9,820 nt of DNA from Chloroflexota bacterium (GTDB lineage: Bacteria > Chloroflexota > Limnocylindria > Limnocylindrales > CSP1-4): positions 1 through 9,820 of the forward strand of contig JAJYGO010000124.1 of NCBI GenBank assembly GCA_021785115.1, read 5' to 3'. The notes under the pieces are model-generated. The model ran no database searches, was not told the origin of the DNA, and worked only from the letters and a program-made list of their open reading frames with translations. The position numbers were made by a program, and so were the translations under genes. Positions 1 to 8,530 of the stretch are shown piece after piece; position 1 is the first letter of the stretch, and each line of letters opens with the position of its first letter.

Positions 1-1
1 C

Positions 2-1181
<1,180 letters not shown>

Positions 1182-1207
1182 ACCGAAAGCCCGCTGAGGG
1201 CCCGGAG

Positions 1208-1213
1208 ATGATA
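1208..1213 (-). promoter_or_regulatory. Possible -10 element of the tRNA-Pro promoter
   Basis: Read on the minus strand this is TATCAT, which matches the TATAAT consensus at five of six positions. It lies 26 bases upstream of the mature tRNA 5' end. The -35 region is weak (TTCGGC at 18-base spacing). It is an AT-richer patch in very GC-rich DNA and is well placed for a short tRNA leader, but it is a visual match only. Confidence 0.35.
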
Positions 1214-1563
1214 GCGCATGCGTCGCGGCCGGCCGAATCGGGTGGCGCTCCCCCCGCGTCGCCTGACAGGGGAATGTTCTGGCGTGTGCCGGCCCGATCG
1301 TCGCCGAGGGGGAGACGAAGCGACCCGGTCACAGTCGCCAAGAGGTCGCAGCGAGCAGATCTGTCGCCTCCAAGGTGAAGAAGCGACGCGAGGAAGGCGA
1401 ACTCGTCCCCCGGGAGGAGACGGCGACGGGCGCGAGGGAGGCCGGCGCGCGAGGAGACCGACCAGGGCGCGGTAGGGGCCGGCAAGCGGGCGGAACGGCC
1501 GGGGCCGGCCAGTCGGCGCGGGCGAACGCGAGGCGGGCGCGGGCGGCGTCGGGTGCGAGAGCG

Positions 1564-1615
1564 CGGCTCGACGGCCGACGGGCGCGGCCGGCACGGCTCG
1601 GCGGCCGACGGGCGC
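1564..1615. repeat. Two 22-base direct repeats, 30-base period
   Basis: The 22-base unit begins CGGCTCG and continues CGGCCGACGGGCGC. It occurs at 1564-1585 and 1594-1615 with a single A/G difference at its eighth base, separated by eight bases. In a minus-strand frame it would repeat the residues RPSA-EP, but that frame does not look coding. It may be a local duplication in non-coding DNA. Confidence 0.7.
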
Positions 1616-1840
1616 CGGTTCCTCGGGCCCGGACAGCATTCGAGCCCACCGCCTGCGCGATGGGCCCGACTGCTTCTCCCCGTGCGCGGCGCACGTGCCA
1701 CGATCGAGGCGGGGCGCCCGCTGCACTTCCCCTGTGGGGTTGCCGAGCGACGCTATCGCCACGCAGGCGCTTGCGAAACGGACGAATGTCGTAGAGGGCG
1801 CTCGGGGCGGCCCCCTGTCGGAGGCCGTCGCAGCCCGTCG

Positions 1841-3196
1841 CTAGTAGGCCTCGAGGTACCGGTCCAGCTCCCAGCCGGTGACCTGGGTTCGGTACTCGTC
1901 CCACTCGGCCCGCTTGGCCGAGACGTAGTGGGTGAGCACGTGGTCGCCCAGCGCCTCGCCGATGACCGGGTCGCGCTCCAGCTCGTCGATGGCCTCGCCG
2001 AGGGTGCCGGGCAGCTCGCGGATCCCCTTCTCGGCAATCCGCGAGGCGTCCATCTCGAACAGCGACTCCTCGACCGGCTCGGACAGCACCAGCCCCCGCT
2101 CGACGCCGTCGAGGCCCGCCGCGATCATCGCGGCGAACGCGAGGTAGGTGTTCGACGAGGGGTCCGGGCAGCGGACCTCGGCGCGGGTGCCCTCGATGGA
2201 CTTGCCGGGCGAGATCATGGGCACGCGGATGAGCGCTGAGCGGTTGGTGCGGCCCCAGGTGATGTAGGTAGGGGCCTCGTAGCCGGGGACCAGGCGCTTG
2301 TAGCTGTTCACGAGCGGGGCGAGGATGGCCGACATGCCGCGGGCGTGGGCGAGGATGCCGGCCATGTACGCGGTCGCGACCTCGGACAGGCCGTACGGGG
2401 CGGCGGGGTCGGCGAAGGCGTTGCGGCCCTCGGCGATCGAGTACAGGCTCTGGTGGGTGTGCATGCCCGAGCCGTTGATGCCGTGGATGGGCTTGGGCAT
2501 GAACGTGGCGTACAGGCCGTGGAGCTGGGCGATCGCCTTGAGCGTGAACTTGAAGGTGATCGCGTTGTCCGCGGTCTTGAGCGCGTCGGCGTACTCGAAG
2601 TCGATCTCGTGCTGCCCCTGGGCCACCTCGTGGTGGGCGGCCTCGACCAGGATGCCGAACGCCTCGAGCGCGTCCACCATGTCCTGGCGGACCTCCTGCG
2701 CCAGGTCGGTCGAGTAGTCGAAGTAGCCCGCCTGGTCGTGGGGCAGCGGCTGGATCGCGCCGTCCTCGCCCCGGCGGAGCAGGAAGAACTCCAGCTCGGG
2801 GCCGGTGTTGACGATGTAGCCCAGGGCCCGGGCGCGCTCCACCTGCCGCCGCAGGACGTAGCGCGGGTCGCCGGCGAACGGCTCGCCGCGGGGCGTGTAG
2901 ACGTCGCAGATGACGCGGGCCGTGCCCCGGGGGCCGCTGCCGGGCTGCCAGGGGATCTCGTTGAACGTGCTCATGTCGGGCGCGAGGTACTGGTCGGACT
3001 CGGCGATCCGGGTGAAGCCCTCCACGGAGCTGCCGTCGAACCAGGTGCCGTGCCGGACCGAGTCCTCCAGCCGGCCGATCGGGATCGTCACGGCCTTGAC
3101 CACGCCCAGGATGTCGGTGAACTGGAGCTGCACGAACCGGATGCCGCGGTCTCGCGCCGCCTGGATCCGCGCCTGGGGGTCGAGTCCGTCCGTCAT
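1841..3196 (-). CDS. glnA: Glutamine synthetase, type I
   Basis: This 451-residue protein makes glutamine from glutamate, ammonia and ATP in the cytoplasm. The N-terminal beta-grasp domain includes FDGSSVEGFTR (53-63). The catalytic domain carries the metal/glutamate signatures ELEFF (134-138), HHEVAQGQHEID (188-199) and GSGMH (242-246), the flap NSYKRLVPGYEAP with its Glu near 307, NRS (318-320) and EVRCPDPSSN (340-349). Its length is typical of the short GSI-alpha class. Where adenylylated enzymes have the Tyr of NLYDLP, it has SLFEM, so adenylylation at that site is not possible. Arg63 aligns with the feedback-sensing Arg62 of the Bacillus subtilis enzyme. The ATG at 3196 is chosen because GGAGA (3206-3210) lies nine bases upstream and MTDGLDPQ is a normal N-terminus. 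The frame stays open further upstream but with low-complexity sequence. It is transcribed divergently from the amino-acid permease. Confidence 0.97.
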   Translation of the reverse strand: MTDGLDPQARIQAARDRGIRFVQLQFTDILGVVKAVTIPIGRLEDSVRHGTWFDGSSVEGFTRIAESDQYLAPDMSTFNEIPWQPGSGPRGTARVICDVYTPRGEPFAGDPRYVLRRQVERARALGYIVNTGPELEFFLLRRGEDGAIQPLPHDQAGYFDYSTDLAQEVRQDMVDALEAFGILVEAAHHEVAQGQHEIDFEYADALKTADNAITFKFTLKAIAQLHGLYATFMPKPIHGINGSGMHTHQSLYSIAEGRNAFADPAAPYGLSEVATAYMAGILAHARGMSAILAPLVNSYKRLVPGYEAPTYITWGRTNRSALIRVPMISPGKSIEGTRAEVRCPDPSSNTYLAFAAMIAAGLDGVERGLVLSEPVEESLFEMDASRIAEKGIRELPGTLGEAIDELERDPVIGEALGDHVLTHYVSAKRAEWDEYRTQVTGWELDRYLEAY

Positions 3197-3453
3197 GCCG
3201 AGGGTTCTCCGTGCGGGTTGCCCGGAGTCTAGACCGGCCTCAGGCGGCGCAACGTGCCGCAGCGGGTTGCGGCGGGGGGCAGGCGGGGTGTCGGTTCGAC
3301 CGACGCGCGCCTTCGCCACCCGAACAGAAGGTCGGCACAACCTAGGCGCATCCCCATCTCCAGACTTCCTCCCTTCTGCCCGGCGGCGCCGGCCCGCAGC
3401 ATGCAGGACCACCGGCGGCGGACGACCGCCGAACTACGGAGGACGTTTGACCG
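3197..3453. promoter_or_regulatory. Divergent control region between glnA and the permease operon
   Basis: The 257 bases must hold the promoters of both glnA (leftward) and the permease set (rightward). The 9-mer GCGGGTTGC occurs at 3213-3221 and 3262-3270. The second copy forms part of a perfect inverted repeat CGCAAC-N12-GTTGCG (3248-3271). An 8-base palindrome GTCTAGAC (3227-3234) contains a possible leftward -10 (TAGACT on the minus strand) for glnA, with only a weak TTGCGC upstream. A CGGCGG/CCGCCG hairpin (3416-3431) lies just before the permease ribosome-binding site. Short inverted repeats are common by chance in DNA this GC-rich, so functional assignment is tentative. Confidence 0.4.
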
Positions 3454-5019
3454 ATGGCCAGCGCGCCGACCCAGCCGGCGGCCAGCGCCGGTGAGATGAA
3501 GCGGACCCTGAGTCTCACCGGCCTGACGATCAACGCGATGGCGCTGATCGCACCCGGCGCGTTCTTGTGGACGACATTCCAATCGCAGGCGCTGCAGGCG
3601 GTGAACGGACAGACGACGGCCCTGGACATGGTTCCCGGGCTGATCTTCGCGCTCGTTCTCGCGTTCCTGACCGCGCTCTCGTACTCGGAGCTCGCCAGCC
3701 TCTACCCGAACGCCGGCGCCGGCTCCTCGTACTACTTCGCCGAGGCGGCATTCCTCGAGCGGGAGGAGGCACTGCACTACAAGTTCGCACGCCTCGCCAA
3801 GTTCATCGTCGGCTGGGTTTCGCACCTGTACTACTGGATCTACCCCGGGATCATGGTCGCCTTCACCGGCGTCCTGGTCGTGTACATCCTCAGCCTGTTC
3901 GGGATCACGCTCTCAACCCCCGCCGAGGTCGCGGTCGCGGTCGTGTTCGCCGTCATCACCGGCGGCATCGCCTTCCGCGGCATCTCTGGCTCCACGATGA
4001 CGGCGGTCGTGATCAACGTGATCCAGCTGACGGCACTGGTCGTCTTCTCGGTGCTCGCGATCGTCTACCGCCTCACCCACCCCGGCGCGGGGTACGTGCA
4101 CGACGGCATCGCCTCCGTGGTCCTGCCGCACTCGATGACGAACGTTCTGTTCCAGGGCACGATCGCGATCCTGCTGCTCGTCGGCTTCGAGTCGGTGACG
4201 GCCCTCGGCGCCGAGGCGATCAACCCCAAGCGCGACGTCCGCAGGGCCGTCCTGCTGTCGCTCGCCATTCAGGGCGGGATGGCGTACCTGCTCGAGTACG
4301 TGTCGGCCAACCTGCTCGTCAACAACACCCTCACGACCACGGACGCGACCGGCGCCACGGTGCGGGGCTACATGGCGGCGGCCGCGTCGGGGGCGCCTAT
4401 CGGCGACATGATGCGGTTCATCGGCGACAGCATGCTCGGCGGCACGGGCCTGCCGCTCGCCATCATCCTCGCCGCGACCGTGCTCGTGGCCCTGGTCGGC
4501 ACGACGCTCGCCTGCCTCAACACGGGCGTCCGGATCACCTACGTCATGGGCCGCGACCGGGAGGTCCCGGGCATCCTCGGCCTGCTCCACGGCAGGTACG
4601 CCACGCCGCACTACGGCATCGTCGCGCTGACCGTGGTGTCTGCGCTCGTCGGCGCGTACGGCGTGCTCTCGGCCGACAGCCTCCTCCAGACGATCCTCGC
4701 CTCGAACGTCGGCACGTTCCTGGTCTACGGCATGACCAACGTGATCGCGGTCTTGGCCTTCTGGCACCGTGCCGAGCGCAGCCTGGGCAAGCACGTCCTG
4801 GTGCCGATCCTGGGCGCAGTGGCGAACGTCGCGATGCTGGTCGCGGTCGTCGGCCTCTCGATCGGCGCCGGCGGCAGCACACAGACGGACACGCTCGTCG
4901 CGCTCGGCGTCGACGCTGTCTGGATGGTCGTGGGCACTGTGTGGATTGTCGCCTCCTCCCGGTCGGCGTCCAGGAGCCTGCTCGTCAAGCCGTCAGCCGC
5001 GAAGGCGGGCCCGGCCTAG
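3454..5019 (+). CDS. APC-superfamily amino-acid permease
   Basis: This 521-residue integral membrane protein probably imports amino acids or similar organic amines by coupling to an ion gradient. About twelve or more hydrophobic segments can be traced. The first (about 21-42, LTGLTINAMALIAPGAFLW) has the glycine/alanine-rich break typical of APC TM1. GFESVTALGAEAINPKRDVR (244-263) matches the conserved TM6 and following loop. CLNTGVRITYVMGRDREVP (354-372) followed by HGRYATPHYGI (379-389) matches the TM8 region. The ATG at 3454 is preceded by GGAGGA (3438-3443) at ten-base spacing. It is divergent from glnA and is followed after 38 bases by the phosphatase gene with no terminator between, so an operon is likely. 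The substrate cannot be read from the sequence. Glutamine, glutamate or another amino acid is suggested only by the neighbouring glnA. Confidence 0.93.
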   Translation: MASAPTQPAASAGEMKRTLSLTGLTINAMALIAPGAFLWTTFQSQALQAVNGQTTALDMVPGLIFALVLAFLTALSYSELASLYPNAGAGSSYYFAEAAFLEREEALHYKFARLAKFIVGWVSHLYYWIYPGIMVAFTGVLVVYILSLFGITLSTPAEVAVAVVFAVITGGIAFRGISGSTMTAVVINVIQLTALVVFSVLAIVYRLTHPGAGYVHDGIASVVLPHSMTNVLFQGTIAILLLVGFESVTALGAEAINPKRDVRRAVLLSLAIQGGMAYLLEYVSANLLVNNTLTTTDATGATVRGYMAAAASGAPIGDMMRFIGDSMLGGTGLPLAIILAATVLVALVGTTLACLNTGVRITYVMGRDREVPGILGLLHGRYATPHYGIVALTVVSALVGAYGVLSADSLLQTILASNVGTFLVYGMTNVIAVLAFWHRAERSLGKHVLVPILGAVANVAMLVAVVGLSIGAGGSTQTDTLVALGVDAVWMVVGTVWIVASSRSASRSLLVKPSAAKAGPA

Positions 5020-5057
5020 TCGCGCGCGGCCCCCGCCCCAGATCACCCAGAGCGCCG

Positions 5058-6068
5058 ATGGCCGGGCTGCCGCCGACCTCGAACCGCTTGCAGGCCCCCG
5101 TGGACGGCGGGGGCCTGCCCGACGGCTGGATCCGGGCCGAGGTGGCTGCGCTCTCCGCCTGCGGCCCCATGCGCGACCAGAACGAGGATCGGTTGGGCTG
5201 GACGGTCCTCGGCGAGTTGGCCTCCGTGCGCTCACCGGGCAGCGACCAGCCCGTCAACGCCGTGCTCGAGGGCCCGGGCATCGCCATCGCCGTGGCCGAC
5301 GGCCTCGGCGGGCACAGCTACGGGGAGCTGGCCAGCCGCACGGCGATCGGACGACTGCTCCGGCGACTCAGTTCGCCCGAGGCCGTCGCCAAGCCCGGCG
5401 ACCTGCTCCGCGCCGGGTTCGAGGACGCCAACCAGGCGTGCCTCACGGGCGACCTCGTGGACCCCGAGGCCTTCGAGCGCGATCCGGTGGGAGCCGGCCC
5501 GCGGTCGACCCCGGGGCGCCATCCGGCGGTCGGGACAGGCGCGAGCCCCGACCCCGGCCTGAGGCCAGTCGTCCGCAATGGGCAGACCACGCTCACCGCG
5601 ATCGCGCTCACTGGCCGCTCGGGGAGCGTCGCGCACGTCGGGGACTCGCGGCTCTACCGCCTCCGCGACGGCGGCATGGAGCTGCTCACCAACGACCACA
5701 CGCAGGCGCGCGAGCTCGTCCGGATGCACCTGATCAAACCCGAGCAGGTGCTCACCCATCCCGGACGGCACCTCCTCACGCGCTCGATCGGCGGCGACCT
5801 GATGGTCCGCGTGGACGAGCGGGCGAGCCCGCCGCGCGCCGGCGACGCCTACCTGCTCTGCTCCGACGGGCTGTGGAGCAGCGTGACCAGCTGGGAGGCC
5901 CTGTCAGCGCTGTCGGGGGACTTGGCGACGGGCGTCACCAACCTGGTCGCCCAGTCGGTGGCCGCAGGCGGTGACGATAATGCGAGCGTGATCGCACTGC
6001 GCGTGACCGCCCTCGCGGGCGGCCCGGAACCATCTACGACCCCGTGGCGCCTGCCGTGGCACCGGTGA
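5058..6068 (+). CDS. PP2C-family Ser/Thr protein phosphatase
   Basis: This 336-residue soluble metal-dependent phosphatase removes phosphate from serine and threonine. The PP2C motifs are in order: RDQNED (39-44), the metal-binding ADGLGGHSYGE (80-90), TTLTAIAL (177-184), VGDSRLYRLRDGG (194-206), LTRSIGGD (240-247), CSDGL (268-272) and GGDDNAS (304-310). The metal-coordinating aspartates of motifs 2, 8 and 11 are all present, so it should be active. A Pro/Gly-rich insert at about 130-172 separates the first half from the TTL strand and makes the protein longer than minimal bacterial PP2Cs (about 240 residues). The ATG at 5058 is the best start although its ribosome-binding site is weak. Its 3' end overlaps the kinase gene, so the two are probably translationally coupled and act on the same substrates. 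Confidence 0.94.
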   Translation: MAGLPPTSNRLQAPVDGGGLPDGWIRAEVAALSACGPMRDQNEDRLGWTVLGELASVRSPGSDQPVNAVLEGPGIAIAVADGLGGHSYGELASRTAIGRLLRRLSSPEAVAKPGDLLRAGFEDANQACLTGDLVDPEAFERDPVGAGPRSTPGRHPAVGTGASPDPGLRPVVRNGQTTLTAIALTGRSGSVAHVGDSRLYRLRDGGMELLTNDHTQARELVRMHLIKPEQVLTHPGRHLLTRSIGGDLMVRVDERASPPRAGDAYLLCSDGLWSSVTSWEALSALSGDLATGVTNLVAQSVAAGGDDNASVIALRVTALAGGPEPSTTPWRLPWHR

Positions 6069-7051
6069 ACGCCGGCCCGCTCGAGGCGGGCGACGTGCTC
6101 GACCAGTACACGATCCTCGATGCGATCGGCCACGGCGCCTTCTCGGACGTGTACCTCGCCGAGGGGCCCGGCAACAGGCGCGTGGTGATCAAGGTCCCCC
6201 ATGACGCTCTGATGGGCGACGTTGGGGCGTTCGACCGCTTCCGCCGCGAGATGGAGATCGTCGGCAGGCTCGACCACCCCGGCATCCAGCACTCGTTCGA
6301 CCTGGGCGAGAACCGCTCGCGGCCGTACCTGGTCCTCGAGTACGTCGAGGGCACGACGCTCCGTGAAGTCGAGCGGCAGGCGGGCAAGCTGCCGATCCCC
6401 CGGGCCGTGGACATCGCGACTCAGCTCGCCGCCGCGATGGCCCATGCGCACGCCAACGGCATCAGCCACCGGGACCTCAAGCCCGAGAACGTGCTCGTCA
6501 CGGCCGATGGAAGAGTGGTCGTCACGGATTTCGGCATCGCGCTGATGGCTGGCGCCCGCCGCCTTACGTGGCGCTGGCTGACGTCCACTATGGGCACCCC
6601 GGACTACATGGCGCCCGAGCAGGTGGAGGGCAAGCGTGGCGACGCGCGGACCGACGTGTACGCCCTGGGGGTCCTGCTGTTCGAGATGCTGGCCGGTCGC
6701 GTGCCGTGGGAGGGCGACAATCCGCTCGCCGTGATGGCCCAGCACGTGAACGCCCCGCTGCCGTCGCTGCGCGAGCTCGACCGGCACATCCCCGCGCCCC
6801 TCGAGGCCATCGTGGCCAAGTGCCTGCGCAAGAACCCCGACGAGCGCTACGCGGACGCCAGCGAGCTCCAGGCCGACCTCGAGAGCTGGCAGGATCTCGA
6901 CGTCTCGACCTTTGCATTCGGGGAAGACGCCGTCAGGCGATCGGTCCGCGACCGGGGCGGGCTGCCGCTGCTCGTCGCGGGCATTAGCGCCGGGTTCCTC
7001 GCCGCGAGTGCGCTGTTCGTGGCGGTGTGGTACCTCGCGGCGCACCACTGA
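6065..7051 (+). CDS. Ser/Thr protein kinase with C-terminal membrane anchor
   Basis: This 328-residue Hanks-type kinase transfers phosphate from ATP to Ser/Thr. Visible elements are the Gly-rich loop IGHGAFSDVY (21-30), Lys43 in VVIK, the alpha-C Glu (about 62), the catalytic HRDLKPEN (135-142), DFG (155-157), a Thr/Ser-rich activation segment ending APE (183-185), and DVYALG (197-202). All key residues are present. After the kinase domain (about 12-275) and a short juxtamembrane stretch, a hydrophobic segment (about 299-324) ends in YLAAHH. This leaves essentially no extracellular domain: no PASTA or other sensor is attached. The GTG at 6065 overlaps the phosphatase stop in a GTGA arrangement. 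In-frame GTGs at 6044 and 6056 are alternatives, and none has a clear Shine-Dalgarno sequence. It ends 21 bases before the convergent end of resB. Confidence 0.95.
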   Translation: MNAGPLEAGDVLDQYTILDAIGHGAFSDVYLAEGPGNRRVVIKVPHDALMGDVGAFDRFRREMEIVGRLDHPGIQHSFDLGENRSRPYLVLEYVEGTTLREVERQAGKLPIPRAVDIATQLAAAMAHAHANGISHRDLKPENVLVTADGRVVVTDFGIALMAGARRLTWRWLTSTMGTPDYMAPEQVEGKRGDARTDVYALGVLLFEMLAGRVPWEGDNPLAVMAQHVNAPLPSLRELDRHIPAPLEAIVAKCLRKNPDERYADASELQADLESWQDLDVSTFAFGEDAVRRSVRDRGGLPLLVAGISAGFLAASALFVAVWYLAAHH

Positions 7052-7072
7052 CCGCCGCTGCCGTCGCCGCCA

Positions 7073-8518
7073 TCACGCACCACCGCGCCGCGCCGCGCCG
7101 CGGGCCGCCACGAGGTCGTCGAGGAAGCGCCCGAACTCGCGCCCCACGTCCACGTACCGGTCCGCCTTGACGGTCAGGGCCAGCCGGCCCTCGGCGCTCA
7201 GCCGGCCCCAGATGCGCCGGCGCGGCATCCAGAACGTGATCAGCAGCCCCAGGATGAGCAGCAGGAACGCCAGCCATGCGATGGGGGCGCCCGGATCCTT
7301 CTTGGCGATCACGAGCGTGTACTGCGAGACGCCCGTGAACGCGACCGAGAAGTCGGTGCCGCCGGGCACGGCCGTCTGGCCCTGCGACAGCGCGACCGGG
7401 CCGAGGCCCACGGTCTTCGTCGTCCCGTCGGCGTTGAGGGTGCCCCGGAACGGCAGGACGAGCAGGACGCCGGCGCCCGAGGTGTCCTTCTGGAGGACCA
7501 GCTGGAGGCCCACGTCGCGGCCCGGCACGGCGAGCTGCGCGAACGGCAGGCCGGTGACGGTGTCGGTCATCGGCACCGCGCCGGACCACAGCGGCTTGCC
7601 CGCCTTGTCGCGGATCACCAGCACCGGGGCGGGGCCGAAGCCGTTCTGGTGGAAGGTGTAGCCGGCCGCCTCCAGGGGGTCGTTGACCCGGATCACCTTG
7701 TCGGCGATCTTCCGGCCGTCCTGGTACACGGCGAGGTGCGTGGTGAAGTCGCTGGGGTGGCCGGTGTCGAGGCCGGGGGCCGAGAAGCCGAGGTTCTTGA
7801 CCAGCAGCAGCCCGGGCGTGCCGATCGGCTGGACGGTGAGCGAGTCGCCGTTGGCCACGACCAGGGCCTGATCGTCGCCGAGCGCGCTGGTGGCAGCCGC
7901 CGCGACGAGGAACAGCACCAGGCCGGCGTGGGTGAGCAGCGTGGCCAGCTTGGTCCAGCGGTTGCGGTCGCCGTAGAGGAAGGTGACGCCGTCCACCTCG
8001 GCCTGGCGCACCCTGTAGCGGTGCCGGCGCAGGGTGGCCGCCACCGTCGCCGCGTCCACGCCGTCGAGCGCCGCCCGGTCCGGCAGCCGCGGGTCGAAGA
8101 ACGGCTCCGGCTGGACGACCCGGATGTCGGCGCCGGCGCGCCACAGGCGGGGCGTGCGGTCGATCGTGCAGGCGATGATGGAGACGATCAGGACCGCGAG
8201 GCCGACGCTGAACCACGTGGACGTGAACACGTGGAACAGCTGCAGGCGCTCGAGCGCGTTGACCACGCCCACGCCCAGCACCGGGTCGTACTCCGCGTGC
8301 AGCTTGCCCATCTCGTTCGCGTAGTCGGTCGCGGAGCGGAACGCGAAGCCCGGCAGCTGCTTGAGCGTCATGCCCACCACGGCGAACAGGGCGAGCACGA
8401 TGATCTGGACGACCGCGAAGTCAACGGACGTCAGCAGGCCCCAGATCGCGTTGCCGACGCGCAGCGCCGGCCCGGGGACCGGGCGGGCAGCGGGACGGCG
8501 GGCGGCGAGCGTGGTGAT
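7073..8518 (-). CDS. resB: Cytochrome c biogenesis protein ResB (Ccs1)
   Basis: ResB is the partner of ResC/CcsA in system II cytochrome c maturation, which moves heme across the membrane and joins it to apocytochromes. The 481 residues show TM1 (about 32-51), TM2 (about 100-119) followed by CTIDRTPRLWR (117-127), and TM3 with the conserved His of THAGLVL (196-202). A long extracytoplasmic domain of about 200 residues comes next, then a last TM (WLAFLLLILGLLITFWMPRR) and a charged tail. No ATG, GTG or TTG lies near the expected N-terminus. The best start is an ATC at 8516-8518, preceded by AGGAG with seven-base spacing and giving (f)MTTLAARRP. Other options are a rare CTG at 8464 or a TTG at 8647 that would add an unlikely Arg/Pro-rich extension. 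No resC/ccsA is adjacent in the window, and the downstream neighbour is the convergent kinase gene. Confidence 0.9.
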   Translation of the reverse strand: MTTLAARRPAARPVPGPALRVGNAIWGLLTSVDFAVVQIIVLALFAVVGMTLKQLPGFAFRSATDYANEMGKLHAEYDPVLGVGVVNALERLQLFHVFTSTWFSVGLAVLIVSIIACTIDRTPRLWRAGADIRVVQPEPFFDPRLPDRAALDGVDAATVAATLRRHRYRVRQAEVDGVTFLYGDRNRWTKLATLLTHAGLVLFLVAAAATSALGDDQALVVANGDSLTVQPIGTPGLLLVKNLGFSAPGLDTGHPSDFTTHLAVYQDGRKIADKVIRVNDPLEAAGYTFHQNGFGPAPVLVIRDKAGKPLWSGAVPMTDTVTGLPFAQLAVPGRDVGLQLVLQKDTSGAGVLLVLPFRGTLNADGTTKTVGLGPVALSQGQTAVPGGTDFSVAFTGVSQYTLVIAKKDPGAPIAWLAFLLLILGLLITFWMPRRRIWGRLSAEGRLALTVKADRYVDVGREFGRFLDDLVAARGAARRGGA

Positions 8519-8525
8519 GGGCGGG

Positions 8526-8530
8526 CTCCT
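8526..8530 (-). promoter_or_regulatory. Shine-Dalgarno AGGAG deciding the resB start
   Basis: On the minus strand AGGAG ends seven bases before an ATC codon in the resB frame. No standard start codon lies at a suitable distance in that frame. The spacing is optimal, which argues that translation begins at this ATC, or at an ATG altered by one base. Confidence 0.5.

Larger units (their letters stand above)
1182..1840. other. Gene-free stretch between tRNA-Pro and glnA
   Basis: I see no credible gene here. All open frames on both strands give Arg/Ala/Pro/Gly-rich low-complexity translations with no recognisable motif, as expected of non-coding DNA of this base composition. The stretch holds the presumed tRNA-Pro promoter at its left end, the 3' flank of glnA at its right end, and a pair of 22-base direct repeats (1564-1615). 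No T-rich hairpin terminator for glnA is evident. A weak 5-bp GGCCG/CGGCC pairing follows the glnA stop. Confidence 0.6.

Noticed and set aside
1375..1794. Open frame starting with GTG, translation KKRREEGELVPREE
   Set aside because: After a plausible start it becomes Arg/Ala-rich without motifs, has no convincing ribosome-binding site, and competes with equally long frames on the other strand. I treat the region as non-coding.
3197..3412. Upstream extension of the glnA frame (about 72 more residues)
   Set aside because: The extension is low complexity and not part of glutamine synthetases. A good ribosome-binding site precedes the internal ATG at 3196.
3567..5057. Upstream extension of the phosphatase frame through the permease gene
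   Set aside because: It is the out-of-frame shadow of the permease, which has clear membrane segments in its own frame. The PP2C protein begins at 5058.
7052..7072. Bidirectional terminator between the convergent kinase and resB genes
   Set aside because: The 21-base gap has no stem-loop or T-run that I can support.
7076..7105. CGCCG tandem run as a regulatory repeat
   Set aside because: It encodes the Ala/Arg/Gly tail of ResB and is short. Codon bias in GC-rich DNA explains it.
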